From NCBI GenBank assembly GCA_026120185.1, contig JANUWF010003378.1, positions 1,178,001-1,242,000 of the forward strand: a stretch of 64,000 nt of DNA, written 5' to 3'. Source of the stretch: Voacanga thouarsii (taxonomy: Eukaryota; Streptophyta; Magnoliopsida; Gentianales; Apocynaceae). The translations under genes and the position numbers were made by a program. The notes beneath the pieces were generated by a model that did no database searches, was not told the origin of the DNA, and saw only the letters and a program-made list of their open reading frames with translations. Shown here one piece after another: positions 24,901-37,450 of this stretch (positions within the stretch are counted from its first letter, which is position 1; the number at the start of each line of letters is the position of its first letter).

Positions 24901-27900
24901 CAGATGGAATGAAAAAATTATAAGAATTAGTATCTGAAATTCTGTCTTCAGGCAATTTAGAATTGCTGCTTTTAGTAGTTAACTGGATAAGTAGGTTTGT
25001 GAATTTCAATAACCTTAAGGTTGAATCCTAAGTAATGATGGTTTGTTCTGCCTCTTGCATCTGTATTGTGACACAGCTACTTCTTCTAGAAGTACCCTTT
25101 TCAGATTCATTTAGGCCCTCTCTTTTGTCCTTTCTACGACTAATTCATCTTTGTGGTTCATCTGGGGATGTTTTATATGCTTCAATCTGTTTTACATTTA
25201 ATTTTTTTTTTCTATTTTTATGTAATTTTTGTTTCCATATCAATCTAAAACCTATCTCCTTACGGTCATTTAACAGAGAGGTTTCACAGACAGTCTTGTT
25301 GGAACCTGTTAATTTATTCTCTGTTGGATTTAGTTTCAAATTATTGGAAAAAGGACTGAAGAATGACCTCATTTGTCATCTAGTAGATTCGAAATTGAAC
25401 AACATTCCTCCTTCTTGGGTTTTTATAATCTTCTGAAACCAAAAAAAAAAAAAACGGAAATCTTCAATTTGGTGCTACGACATTAAAATATGAGCTTCGC
25501 TGCTACTTGCTAAAATTATGTTATATCTCTTTTCCATTTCTCTTTTTTGGCAGCCAAACTGCATTATATTGGCCATTTCACCTGCTAATCAAGATATCGC
25601 AACCTCTGATGCTATAAAGCTTGCAAGAGAAGTTGATCCTACGGGTATTGTACTTTTCTGTTCATAACTTCCCTGAGTTACTCTTTCCTTTCTCTATCTA
25701 TGGTTTTTTATGCGGTACTATTACTAATCCAGAGCATTGTGCTTTTTTAGGAGAAAGGACATTTGGAGTACTAACAAAACTTGATCTGATGGATCAGGGG
25801 ACCAATGCCCTTGAAGTATGGATCAATTATTTTTGTTTACAATGAGAAAATACATGTATATATATCCGTCATAATATTTCTGTTTCAATTATTTGTTTCT
25901 GATGTAGTTTTCTCTTTGTTTTTTCTTTATCATAATTTAAGGTTCTTGAGGGTAGATCATACAGACTCCAACATCCATGGGTTGGAATTGTGAACCGTTC
26001 ACAAGCTGATATTAACAAGAATGTTGACATGATAAATGCAAGGCGGAAAGAGCAAGAATATTTTGAATCCAGCCCAGAGTACGGACACTTGGCTCATAAA
26101 ATGGGGTCTGAGTATCTTGCAAAACTTCTATCTGCGGTTTGTCACTTCAGATATTTCTGAAACTTATTTTCTGTCATAGCAGCAAATTCACAGAAATATT
26201 TCTATTATTTTGCTAATCATGTGCTTTATCAGCATTTGGAGACTGTTATTCGGCAGCGAATACCAAGCATTATTGCTTTGATAAATAAGAACATTGATGA
26301 GCTTAATGCAGAGTTGGATCACATTGGCAGGCCTATTGGAAGTGATGGTGGGGTATGAAAAGGACTTACCAAAAACTTGGCAAGCTCTTTATAATTTTCG
26401 GTTATTCCTAACCGGAGTGTTCTGACTCTGTTTACAGGCACAACTGTATATGATTTTGGAACTGTGCCGTGCATTTGATCGTGTATTTAGGGAACATCTT
26501 GATGGAGGGTAACAATTATTTTCTTGATATATTCTTACGTCTACTGAACCTTCCAAAATACTGTCTCTATATTCTTGGTTGCTGTATGAAGAATTGATCA
26601 TATTCTTTTGTTCTATGAAAAACCACACATGCGGGTTATTTTTCCTGATGTTTTGTCTCCTCTAGAAACTAGTACAAGGGAAATAGTAATAATCTAAATC
26701 ACCATATTATAGAGAGATAAGTACTTGATAAATAGGATGGTTCTTCGGAAACAAGCTTTTACTTTGATCAATAAAGATGATGGAATACGGGGAAAGAACC
26801 AGATAATGTAGGTCACAGGACAAGGTATAGGAAGACAAATATTAGATGATAACGTTATGAACTATAATTTCTTTTTTTTTTTTTTTTGTGTGGGTGGGGT
26901 TGGGGTGGGGGGGGGGGGAGCTGATGTTATGAGAACCATTTTGAAAATTTTTATTCTTTCATGGGCAATAGCATTTATTATTCTTTAGATACATCGAAAT
27001 TCCTGAAGTAATTGCTGCATGGCATGTAAACACAACGACTATAAATGTTCAGTGACTGGATTGCTTCTATTTTAGCTTAATAACATTTTTCTTTCCTGAG
27101 TAACATATTTCTTCCACAGGAGGTCAGGTGGAGATAGGATATATGGTGTCTTTGATCATCAATTACCTGCTGCAATGAAAAAGCTTCCCTTGGATCGCCA
27201 TCTCTCTTTAAGTAATGTAAAGAAAGTTATATCTGAGGCAGATGGCTATCAACCTCATTTGATTGCTCCGGAACAAGGGTATAGAAGGCTTATTGATGGA
27301 TCTCTTGGATATTTCAAGGGTCCTGCTGAAGCTTCAGTTGATGCTGTACTTCTCTTAGTTCTTGACCTCATATGAACGACTTGATGATGTGTTTTTGCCT
27401 TGTTTATCATCGGTGGTCTATTTTAGTTATTGCATTTTTCCTGTCTGAGTTCTATGTTTACTACATAAAGTTGCCAATTATCTACCCTAGTCATCTAGTT
27501 CTATTACTAATATTCTTTACCACCAAATTCTCATTTTACTCTTCATGACTAGTTTCCACATTTATGTAGACTATCCATATAATATCTTGTTAAAGCCTAT
27601 ATCAAATTCTCTCGTTTATTTATTTATTTATTTTTTCTTTTAGGCATTTGTCATTATTTGTGATTATAGTGTGATAATCTGGGAAAACGGTTGATATTGT
27701 CATAATTCCTGCTTATATATAATCTATGCAGATTAATTACTGGTTCATCATAATACATCTGCCTTTACTTTATGTAGCTAGTGTGATTCACCAAAAAAAA
27801 AAAAAAAATGCAATTAGTGTCTGGTATATTATATCTGGAGTTCAATTGTATCATTAGTATATATTTGTACCACAAAAAGTTGAATGTCCATTGCTAAATT

Positions 27901-30900
27901 TTGAGTGTTAATAGGTGTATGATAATGAGATGTCTAGACACTTGTGCATTAAATTTTAGCCAGCAAGACAATTTTCTTGATAGTTTGCTCTCAAGCCATA
28001 AATTTTAGACACTCACGATGATAGTTCACATCACTGAAGCTGAAGCTAAGGACGATAGAGTTGTTATTCTATGGCTTAATTTCATCATCCCCGACACTAA
28101 AAGAACAGAATTTAAGCCTGGGTTTTTATTTCATGGGAAGAATCTTTGATCAAATTCATTAGGGCACATTCCATCTGAAATGATTTTCATCCTTTTACTG
28201 TTTAGGCTTTGTTAGATACATGCCATCCATTGTGTGGTTAATTATGAAATTGGGAGGGAAACTATATGGAAATTCTATAGGATACAGATCCATTGTGAAT
28301 GAAAATTCTCATTTAGCTTATTGACTTGTAAGGAAACTAGACTGTCTCATAAATCGATTTTTTTGGCTTTCATCTTTTTTTTCATACATCCTTTCTTAAC
28401 TACTTTGAACCTTTCTGCAGGTGCACTTCATTTTGAAAGAACTTGTGAGAAAATCAATTGCAGAAACACAGGTATACCTGCCCATTAACAACATCAGTTT
28501 CTCTAGTTAAGAGACTTGTATCTGCTGCCATGCAATCAATTTTATCAGCCTCCTATACTTGCAAGCAAAAGTTCATTTTCATGTTAGTGTAGTGATAAAT
28601 TGTCAGCTGTCATATGGAATCTAAGAATGGTTTGTCTATCCCAAATATTTTATTCTATCTCCGTAGCTTCATTAAACAAAGAGAAGCCAGCAAAATTTTA
28701 AAATATATTTGAACTTTTATTCAGCACAGTTAAAGAAAAGCCATCATATCTTTTAAAGTAATTTATGTAATTGTCGATCAATTTGAATAAAATTTTCAGG
28801 AGATCTATTGAAAAATTAAAGTTTTCAATCATAGGGTGTTTCTTTTATTTTGTTATTGTTGAATACTATACCGTTGCTTGTTTGTTTAGCATTTTTACAC
28901 CTGTCTAAGTTCCCTAATAAACAGAATTAAATGTTAGAACTATTTGCACTATGTGCTTCATAGGACAAGTTTTGTGGATGAGTACACCAAGGATATATTG
29001 AATTGTACAAAGTACTACTACCTTGAACATGAGGAAATGTCTACAACCGTGAAATGTGAATGTTGAGCTTCAACCTTATTGCTTATGGATTGGTTCCCGG
29101 ATTATTTTCATCTTTCTTGAGTCCTTTATTAAATGAAAAAAAAAAAGATAAAGAAATAAAAAATATCTATTATTAAAAGAAGGCAAAGAGGAAGGACAAT
29201 GTTGTAAAGAACTAAAGTTTGAAAATATAGCCAATTGTATATTTTTTTTAATATCTAATTCTTAATTCTTTTTAATAGTTTCCAATTTTTAGTTCATGGT
29301 TATTTCTAAGTTAAACCAACTAACCCTTTGTTAGCATAAGTTGAAGAACTGAAACTGTAGAGAAAAAGCAGAAAAATGCAAGAGGATTCATATGCATTTG
29401 ATGCAATCAAATGCACGTAATCATTTTTGCTCATTCCCGAGTTTCAACATTAAACATGTAGCATATGATATGCAGAGTATAAGGCAGCTGATCCCAAATA
29501 AATATTGGATAGGAATTTTGTAGCTCTCATAGAGTATATTTTGTCATTTCTCTTCTTGTGATGTGCTTGTGAGGTGCCTATGTTTGGCAACTTTAAGATC
29601 AATTGCATAGTTATTGATTTAGAATATTCCCTATCTATGCCTATATCAGTTAACATATTGCAGACATGCCATTCAATATCAGTTAATGCCAAGATCAATT
29701 TTGTCCTTGGTTTTTCTTTTTGTGGAATGCGACGGAATTGGTTTGCAGATTGGCTTATGACCAGTCAAATAGATATACCTAAAAGTTAAAATGTGCTCTT
29801 GTTTATTTGCGTCTAATAATTTTAAATGCCGATAGCATCTTTACACATGATTCTGGCGGTTAATTTCTGTGAGTCTAAATAACAGTCATACAATGTGTTC
29901 CCCAATGTCGTTGCCTTGGTTGCCGTGCAAGAAGTGAAAATAAATGCCTTAAGGAAAGAAATAATTCTAATTTTCGTAATCCTTCATTTAATGTCTCTAT
30001 TTTCTTCATTGAGGAAAAGTTGCCCTTTTCTTAAGTATTCACCTTCGTTTTTTTTCTTTTGTTCTTTTGGTTTTTGTTTCAATGCTATATATAAATGTGA
30101 TTTTATATGGCTTGTTGGAAATAACACGTGCTTTAATAATTGAAAATATCAGCATTAGTATTGTATTGTTCTACACTAAAAGAGTGAAAATACAATAACT
30201 TTAGCTAATCTCTGCATAGGAGTTGAAACGCTTCCCATTGCTGCAAACCGACATTGCAACAGCAGCAAATGATGCACTTGAAAGATTTCGTGATGAAAGC
30301 CGTAGGACAATTACACGACTGGTAGAAATGGAATCCTCTTACTTGACAGTGGAATTCTTTCGGAAGCTCCAGACAGAACCGGAGAAAAACCAAAACAACT
30401 CAAGCACTTCAAATCAACCAATAGACCGGTACACAGACCTTCATCTAAGGAGAATAGGCAAGTTGCTCACTGCTTGCTCTTACAATAATCACAAGAGATT
30501 AATCCTTATGTTTCCATTGGTTTTATTTGTTTACTATTTATATTATTTTGATAATGCACTTTTGTTTTTTCTTTTTACTGGATTTATAACGAGTACTGTG
30601 GTTTTGAAACATATTACTTCTCTATCGTAGGAAGAATTCTGTTAATAAACTAAAATGTAGTATGATACAGAAAAAATTAATCAAAATATCATTTCTTTGA
30701 TGTTAAGATTGAATAAGAATATAGGATAGGAAGGATTCTCGAGTAAGCAAGAGATTCTCCAATGAAGAATAGAAAAGGAGAGAGAAAGAAATTCACATGC
30801 TCTTGGGATGAGCTTCAGTCGATCCAGGTTTCTTAACTGTTGATTCATAATTGCTCTGTTCTTAGATTGCTTCTTAGGTAAAAAATCAAGAAGTGCAGTT

Positions 30901-32761
30901 TCCTATCTCATTGGACCTCACATTATGAATGTACTGTTCCAAAGATTACATACTTTCCCAAATGAAGATACCAAGGCAAAAGAAATTTGTTCTTCGGTAT
31001 TGCTACCATTAACTTTTGCAGCACCGTCTCCTTGTTCAATTTTCATTAGCCTCTTCTTTATGGTTGAGCACCACAGAAGATCACACAAGATTCTCCAAAA
31101 TACCTAATAGTTTCCAATTATGAAAATTGTGATTTCTTAACCCATCAATTTCCAGTTCTGCACTTATATTGAAGCATAATCTGGGGGTAACAACATAGAG
31201 AAACCAAGATGACCTCCGAGGTACACGGAAGTCCCATTTTTTAATGGAAATTCTTTCTGATGATTGGAAATTGAGTCCAAATTGATCTTATATGTTCAAC
31301 TTTAGAACCAAATCCTGGATCCTGTTCATTGAAAATTATGCTAAATCTTGGAACCTAGGAGAACATAACCATCTAAGCGATAACTGTGATGTTCATCTCC
31401 TATATAACCATTTCTCTCCATCCAATAGTCATTTCTTGCCTCTTTCTGGCCTAAAGCTTTGACCTTTTGTGGACAAACACAAAACTATCTTTGCACATAG
31501 TGTGTTGAGCTAACAAAATATTGAGTCTTCGCATGTGTTGCAGTGATTTTCTTATTTGGACTACCTTTGGAGATACATCATATTCTCATTCGTCCATTGT
31601 TGCTTGAACTTGCATTCTTAGGTCTTCAGCAATAGTTGTTTGTCTAAATACCAACCACAAAAAAAAAAAAATATATCATGCAAAAATCTTTCTTCTATAT
31701 GATGCTCTAATTGTAAAGATATTTTGAGTAAAATGTATTGTTTTCTCTCGGTCTTCAGGTTCAAATGTCTCTGCATATGTCAATATGGTTGGTGATACTT
31801 TGAAAAATACCATTCCCAAGGCAGTTGTCCTTTGCCAAGTGGTTCAAGCAAAGAAAGGAGTACTAAAGTACTTCTACTCGCAACTTGGAAGGAGGGAGGT
31901 AAAGTATTTCAACAACTTTTATGGGATATGGCAATTTTTTTTTTCTGTTTTTACTTTTTTGTGATAAATTAATAAGAGGAAAATAGTTACATAAACTCCG
32001 TCTTCATAAACCATTATATTAGAAATTTGTGCCTCATACATTGCATCTTGTGCCTTCTTGAAGGGTAAAATGTTTTAATGCTTATGTTCTGGGAAGAATG
32101 GACCTATGCAACTATTTTTCTCTAAGAAGAGCCATAATTAACTACAGCAAAAATTGGATGTGAAATTTTGATACTTGACTTGAAATGCAAGAAAAGAAAT
32201 TTTGAACATGACCCGCTTATTCTTTCTTCTCAGGCTTTTCATGTATTCCTCTTTGATTCTCATATCTGTTCACATCCAAGTAGTTCTATTAGATCCTACT
32301 CTGCTGCATAATTGAGTTATAATTAACCGAAGATCAATACTCTCAATCATTGCTGCGAGAAAGACTTGTCCCATGCTCTTTATCATGGCATTTCCTTTCG
32401 AGATTGAAGCATAAGATAGAACTTTGTGGCATTTAGATCCCGATACATAGGAGCCTGCATATTCTGTACCGGTTAATATGTTCATGGCAACTAAATTACA
32501 ATTTTTTTACTCGTATTTTCCTCTTTTTTTTTTCAATTTTCCGACATGCCTAAAGAATATTATAATTTCATAATATGATGTTTGCATATAGTGTATGAGA
32601 AAAACAGAAATTTAGGGTGGTTCATCTACATGCAGAAGGAGCAGCTGGGACAAATCCTGGACGAAGATCCTTCACTCATGGCAAGAAGAGAGACTTTAGC
32701 GAAGAGACTTGAACTTTACAAGTCAGCAAGAGATGAAATCGACTCTGTAGGATGGAAGTGA
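21956..32761 (+). CDS. DRP1C: dynamin-related GTPase DRP1 (phragmoplastin class, DRP1C-like), 16 exons, 612 aa
   Basis: Large GTPase of the plant DRP1 class, known to act in membrane scission at the cell plate and in clathrin-mediated endocytosis. Exons read from splice sites: 21956-22087, 22163-22226, 22579-22683, 23660-23761, 24473-24523, 24630-24691, 25554-25644, 25751-25815, 25942-26136, 26233-26352, 26438-26508, 27120-27345, 28421-28471, 30220-30457, 31759-31898, 32636-32761. They join in frame to 612 codons plus TGA, about the family length. G1 loop GGQSSGKS (residues 42-49) spans intron 1; G3 DLPG (142-145); G4 TKLD (211-214). The stalk follows, and a C-terminal effector domain ends in EIDSVGWK. 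There is no PH or proline-rich domain, which separates it from DRP2. The N-terminus [15 protein letters not shown] favours DRP1C/D over DRP1A or DRP1E. Intron 14 uses a GC donor. All catalytic motifs are intact, so it looks functional. Confidence 0.95.
26872..26922 (+). repeat. poly-T followed by a G-rich run in DRP1 intron 11
   Basis: A run of about 16 T is followed by GTGTGGGTGGGGTTGGGG and then about 13 G. Four or more G-runs with short loops could fold as a G-quadruplex in the sense-strand RNA or DNA. Confidence 0.7.
30458..31758 (+). other. GC-AG intron of DRP1 (intron 14)
   Basis: The exon ends AGAATAG and the intron begins GCAAGTTG. Its acceptor is TCTTCAG at 31758. Only the GC donor keeps the frame through [12 protein letters not shown]; the nearest GT, four bases downstream, would shift it. 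The context AG|GCAAGT is the strong form typical of GC introns. Confidence 0.85.
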
Positions 32762-32970
32762 TCAACTGTTGAAACCATCTTCTTTGCAAGACTCAGTAAA
32801 CAGAGAAGCAAGTTCTTTCATAGTCTCCACTTCTATTATTTGCATGCACATGCCTTTGTAGCTATGGTTTATTTGCTTTTTATTATTAGTATTATTCTTT
32901 TATATGTTCATTTGTTGTCATTAAGGCATTTTTTTAAAAAGAAATGAAATAAGATTTTGATTATAGAAAT
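32762..32970 (+). other. 3' untranslated region of DRP1
   Basis: T-rich sequence after the stop codon. A weak AATAAG-type signal lies at about 32948. A copia LTR begins at 32971, so the original terminator may be disrupted or supplied by the element. Confidence 0.45.
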
Positions 32971-33105
32971 TGTTAAGATTTATATCTTTGTTAGGGTCTT
33001 ATTGAGAGTATAGATAATTCTAGGGACTTGTATGCAAAGTTGTAAAGGCTGTATATAAGCCTAAATCGTTATCGAATTAATTAAGTTTTACTCAGATTAA
33101 TTAAT
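32971..33105 (+). mobile_element. short 5' LTR of a Ty1/copia element
   Basis: Starts TGTTAAGATTTATATC, contains a TATA box (TATATAA, 33052-33058) and stops just before the primer-binding site TGGTATCAGAGCC. About 135 bp, short but within the range for copia LTRs. The end dinucleotide is not a clear CA, so the right edge is approximate. Confidence 0.65.
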
Positions 33106-33106
33106 T

Positions 33107-33119
33107 TGGTATCAGAGCC
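33107..33119 (+). promoter_or_regulatory. copia primer-binding site (initiator tRNA-Met type)
   Basis: TGGTATCAGAGCC, the standard plant copia PBS complementary to the 3' end of initiator methionine tRNA. Confidence 0.9.
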
Positions 33120-33394
33120 AAACCCTAGCCGTAACTTGCTTCGCCGCACAGTACCCGCTGCTACAGTGCCGCCACTGCTACAGTGCCACCGCTACAGTAA
33201 AATCGCTACAGTACAGTAACCCTCCTTTCTCTCTAGGCCCTTCACAACTTCCAGTTTGTTTTCTATCTCCGTGCCCGTGCAGGGAGAGCGATACCCCATG
33301 GGTCCTGAGAAAGCATGAATATGCCGGAGTTCTAGATAGATCTTGATGTGTAGAAGATCGAGATCGGGTCAATGAGAAGAAGAAGGGTAAGTGT

Positions 33395-35530
33395 GTGATA
33401 GATTTGTGTGATAGGTGTGCGGAACCTGAATACGAGTCGATGACAGAGGCTAGTAAGAATACGATGGAGAAGGTGGTTAAGAAATTGGATCCTGCAGATC
33501 TTGCGACATTGATGCGGTTTATGAGGATGTCGGGGGGCGAAAATTTTGCGAGGCCACCTACTGTTAAGGTGGAGCTTCCACCTGTTAATCTGAAACTCGA
33601 TGGGCCAGCAACGTATCTGAGCTGGTCACGTCGGGTGAGGTATACTCTGGAAGGGAGGAATCTAGGGAAGTACTTGACAACTAAGAAAGCAGAGCCAGCT
33701 GAGGGCACGACAGGGAGAGATGAGTAGAAGTCAACTCACATGTTGGTGTACATGTGGCTTCTCAACTCAATGGTCCCGTCTATTGTTGCAACAGTGGATG
33801 GCATCGAGAAGGTCAATGATGTTTGGGAGAAGTTGAGGAGAACCTATGATGGTGTGGGGAACAATTTGAGGGTGTTCCAGATTAATAGGGACATCTATGC
33901 TACAGTCCAAGCAGATATGACAGTGCAGGAGTATGCCATAGAGTTGGAACGCTTGTGGCTAGATCATGATCATTTCTCGCCTCGAGTATGCTGTAAAGAT
34001 CTTGAGTGTAAGGAAAGAGAGGCCTTGATTCAGGAGAGGACTATGTTATTTCTCCAGGGGTTAGCCCCAGCATTTGAGCAAAGGACAGTGATGCTGCTAA
34101 CTCAGACGAGGATCCCTTCACTTGAGGAGGCGGTCTCGGCCATGATACAGGAGGAGAGTCGTATTAAGCTACAGGTTGGGACAGGCGGACATCCTGGGAT
34201 GAAGTCAGCGCTAGTGGTCTCTAACTCAAGTAACACAGGGTTCAAACAGGAGATTAGGTAGTGCTACAACGGTGGTGAAGTAGGTCATTTGAAACATGCT
34301 TGTCCTAAGCTACCCAATGAGAGAGACTCAGGTGGACGTGGACAGTTTGCAGGTCGTGGTCGCGGCCGTGGGGGCAGAACAGGTGGAAGAGGCTATCGGG
34401 CCAATCTGATGGCAGCGGAGGAAGAGGAAGAGGCGGGTGTGGTCTTTATTAAGGAAGACCAGACATTATTAGAAATACTGAGAATGAAGCAGAGAGCAGC
34501 AGGTGATGGAGCAAAAAAGAGTGCGGTTGAGGATGCATCCACCTCCGCTTTGCCCATGGGTAACACTGCTACCTATGCTTAATTGACCAAATGTATTGCT
34601 CTTGCCTCTATCTCCACCACTAGATCACCAGAATGGATCGTAGATTCTGGTGTATCTCGACATGTGATAGGTAATGCTAGTGAGTTCTCTTCTTATACTC
34701 ACTTAGCGATGCCAGAGAGCATCCATACCGCTAATGGGACAGCACAGCCTGTGGTTGGTAAGGGTACAGTGAAGTGTACGGGTTCAGTAACTTTGTCCAA
34801 TGTTTTGCATGCTCCTTCTTTCCCAGTAAATCTTTTATCTATTAGTGCAATTATACTCCAACTAAAATGTGTGGTTTCTTTTGATATTCCCAAGGTGATC
34901 TTCCAAGAGAAGGAGACGGGCCGGAGACTTGGGACTGGCACGTGGCGTAATGGATTGTGGTACCTGGATTGTGAGGGGATGGACTCAGCATTGATATCTA
35001 TGGTGGAGAAGGTAGGAGTAGGAGGATCTGATATGAGTGCTGAGGATGTGTTGATGCTCCATCATCAACGCATGGGACACATTTCGTTTAGTGTGTTAAG
35101 TCGGTTACATCCAGTTTTATTTGAAAATGCCAATAAACAGAAAGTTGTGTGTGATGCATGTGAATTTGGAAAACTTACTAGAAGTTCTTATGTTAGTTTT
35201 GGTCATAGAAGCTCTCGTGCTTTTGATTTGATACATTCTGATATTTGGGGACCTTGTTCCACTAGTTCTATGAATTGTTTTAGATATTTTGTGACTTTTA
35301 TTGATTGTTTTTCTCGTATTACTTGGTTGTATTTGATGAAAAATAAGATTGATGTATTTGACTACTTCAAAGACTTTCATAGGTCTATTTAAACTTAATA
35401 TGGAGTAGTGGTGAAAATATTGAGGTCTGATAATGGTACAGAGTATACCAATAAATCATTTGCGAAATACTTGTTAGCTCAAGGCATACAACATCAAACT
35501 ACATGTCCATACACACACAACCAAACACCT
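33395..35530 (+). pseudogene. Ty1/copia gag, protease and integrase N-terminal part, with nonsense codons
   Basis: One continuous frame over about 2.1 kb broken only by stop codons at 33725, 34259, 34580 and 35390. Gag (from 33395 or 33440) has WEKLRRTYDGV and EEAVSAMIQEE, then a zinc knuckle CYNGGEVGHLKHAC in which the second Cys is Gly, and an RG-rich stretch. The protease keeps DSG in WIVDSGVSRHV. GAG-pre-integrase has LHHQRMGHIS. The integrase core shows DLIHSDIWGP, FVTFIDCFSRITWLY and LRSDNGTEYTNKSF, the first two catalytic Asp. It breaks at about 35525, where an inverted segment begins. Non-functional. Confidence 0.9.
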
Positions 35531-35835
35531 TCAATGGGAGGATCCCACCATTATCTCCTTTCAACATTTCACACGGAGACTTCCAGTCCAACACTCTTGT
35601 GGGCATCCTGTTGATCAATTGAGCAGCTGTTAAGACCGCTTGCCCCCATAACTGCTTTGGGACATTCATCGCGATCATCATGCTTCTAGCTGTCTCTAGA
35701 AGGTGTCTGTTTTTCCTTTCTGTTACCCCATTTTAAGTTGGTGTGTATGGACATGTAGTTTGATGTTGTATGCCTTAAGCTAACAAGTATTCTGCAAATG
35801 CTCTATTGGTATACTCTGTACCATTATCAAAGGTT
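35499..35835 (-). mobile_element. inverted copia integrase segment
   Basis: On the minus strand this reads from NGTEYTN (about 35825) through GIQHQTTCPYTPT, NGVTERKNRHLLETARSM, MNVPKQLWGQAV and INRMPTRVL, that is, the integrase part that should follow 35525 on the plus strand. About 90 bp (35740-35830) is an inverted duplicate of 35424-35525, so the locus contains a palindrome with the inverted segment as the loop. It was created by rearrangement within the element or by joining a second copy in reverse. Confidence 0.85.
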
Positions 35836-36325
35836 CAAGTTGAGCGCAGAGGCAGGAGAGCCGGTTGATCGTGAGCGGTACCAAAGATTGGTAAGACGTC
35901 TCATCTATCTGAGTCACACTCGTCCTGACATATCATTTGCTGTGAGTATGATGAGCCGCTACATGCATGACCCAAGGAAGGGCCGCATGGACGCAGTGTA
36001 CCAAATTCTGAGATACCTGAAGAGTGCAGGGAAGGGGTTGATCTTTAAACAGAATGGACATCTGAACATTGAGGGCTATTGTGACTCTGACTGGGCAAGT
36101 TGTGCTGATGATAGAAAGTCCACAGCTGGATATTGCGTGTTTGTAGGAGGCAATTTGGTATCCTGGAAGAGTAAGAAGCAGTCAGTGGTTGCAAGGTTAA
36201 CAGCAGAGGCTGGGTATAGGGCAATGGCTTTAGGAGTTGCGGAGATGGTGTGGTTGAGAGCTTTGTTAGTAGAGCTCAAGATGGATAAAGGAGTTAAAAT
36301 GAATCTGTGGTGCATTGATTTTAAA
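35830..36325 (+). pseudogene. copia RT tail and RNase H, truncated
   Basis: Plus-strand frame with RYQRLVRRLIYLSHTRPDIS, then YCDSDWASCADDRKSTAGYC and VVARLTAEAGYRAMA, the copia RNase H (the usual EAEYRA is EAGYRA, losing a Glu of the active site). The reverse transcriptase core that should precede it is missing. The frame breaks near 36320, before the end of the domain, and no 3' LTR is present. Confidence 0.88.
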
Positions 36326-36440
36326 CTGCCTCGATGAAAGGGAAATTCGATCAAGTCTCTGAGATTCAGTAATAAACTAACATCATGTAACAAACTCCTA
36401 GAAAAAAAAATTAGCACGATAAAATTTTGTATGCTAGCAG
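36326..36440 (-). pseudogene. fragment A of an unidentified gene (penultimate exon)
   Basis: Minus strand: acceptor-like TTTTTTTTCTAG, then an exon reading SLLHDVSLLLNLRDL, which aligns with copies at 37378-37450 and 39262-39345. The downstream part is cut off by the copia truncation point at about 36325. Function unknown. Confidence 0.5.
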
Positions 36441-37179
36441 ATTGTATATTTTAGAGAGGTATAACTATGAACTTGGTCCGGCAAACCGAGTTGGATTGTA
36501 ACTATTTTGACAAACGCATAAATTAAGTTTTTTTTATTATTTTATTGGAACGATCGCATATAAAGTATATGATATTTTTAGGAAAAAAATATTTAAGCAA
36601 TTACAAAGGATGCCAAATTTACTGCATTACTTTGATCCTATTATTGAAATCCTCAACCTTTTTGATTACTAATAGATACTATACAAAACAAATTTTTTTA
36701 TGCATGCATCTACAAGACATATGCCCTAGCAATGCATAGAGTTACCATCTAGTTATTTAACTTTTTATTTTTTAAAAAAAACATTAAAAAAAAAACCTTC
36801 TTTAATGTGTATTGATTATTTAGAAACTATGTATTGAAAAGCAAATGCATGTTAGAATAGACACGTTATGCTCTTGCAAAATCAGAATGTGCTTTGAAAA
36901 TTAACAATGGACTTGTTATAAGGGACATTACTTTGGTCCAATTATTAAAAGTATTTACATTTTGGGATAGTAATAGATACCATACTACATAATTTATGTT
37001 TATAAATGCATCTATAAAGTGCACCTGTGCACATCATTATACTCACGCACAATCAAATATACTCATGCACAATCAAATAATGTGTGTAACTGTGTTTTCT
37101 TTTTTTTTTAAAAAAAGAAACTATTGTCTTGAAAGGCAAATGCACATTATTATACTCACGCACAATCAAATATGCTTTG
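36441..37179. other. AT-rich spacer made of decayed duplicated units
   Basis: Two diverged copies of a short block (TTGGTCC or TTTGATCC followed by AATTATTGAAATCC or similar, then ACTAATAGATAC and ATGCATCTA) start near 36630 and 36935. A related block recurs near 54300. No coding sense recognised. Confidence 0.45.
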
Positions 37180-37184
37180 CAAAT

Positions 37185-37450
37185 TAAACTTGCGAGGGGC
37201 TAACTCTTACTTCTTCCTCGTATAATTCTCTGTGCAGGGGGATTTTCTAGAGTAGCCAAAAGTAATTAGCCATAAAGATGATGAAGATTATATATAAATT
37301 AAACAGTAATAGATTGTGTATCGAAAGAAAAGACAAAAATTCATCATGTCTTGAATTAATCAAGAAACTAAAACTACCTTGACGAAAGGGAAATCTTGAT
37401 ATGGAGTCAAGTCCCTAAGATCTGGTAATAAATTATCACACTTCTTGAAT
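37185..37450 (-). pseudogene. fragment B of an unidentified gene (last two exons)
   Basis: Minus strand. First exon: LLPDLRDLTPYQDFPFVK, ending at a donor AAG|GTAG near 37377. A T-rich intron of about 130 bp ends CTACTCTAG. The last exon reads KIPLHRELYEEEVRVSPSQV and then a stop near 37185. The same exon-intron-exon layout occurs at 39075-39345, which is why I treat it as a gene end and not chance. I do not recognise the family. Confidence 0.5.

Noticed and set aside
23744..25436. Open frames of 75-133 codons between DRP1 exons
   Set aside because: They lie in introns, are hydrophobic because of T-rich sequence, and conflict with the exon chain that gives a full DRP1 protein.
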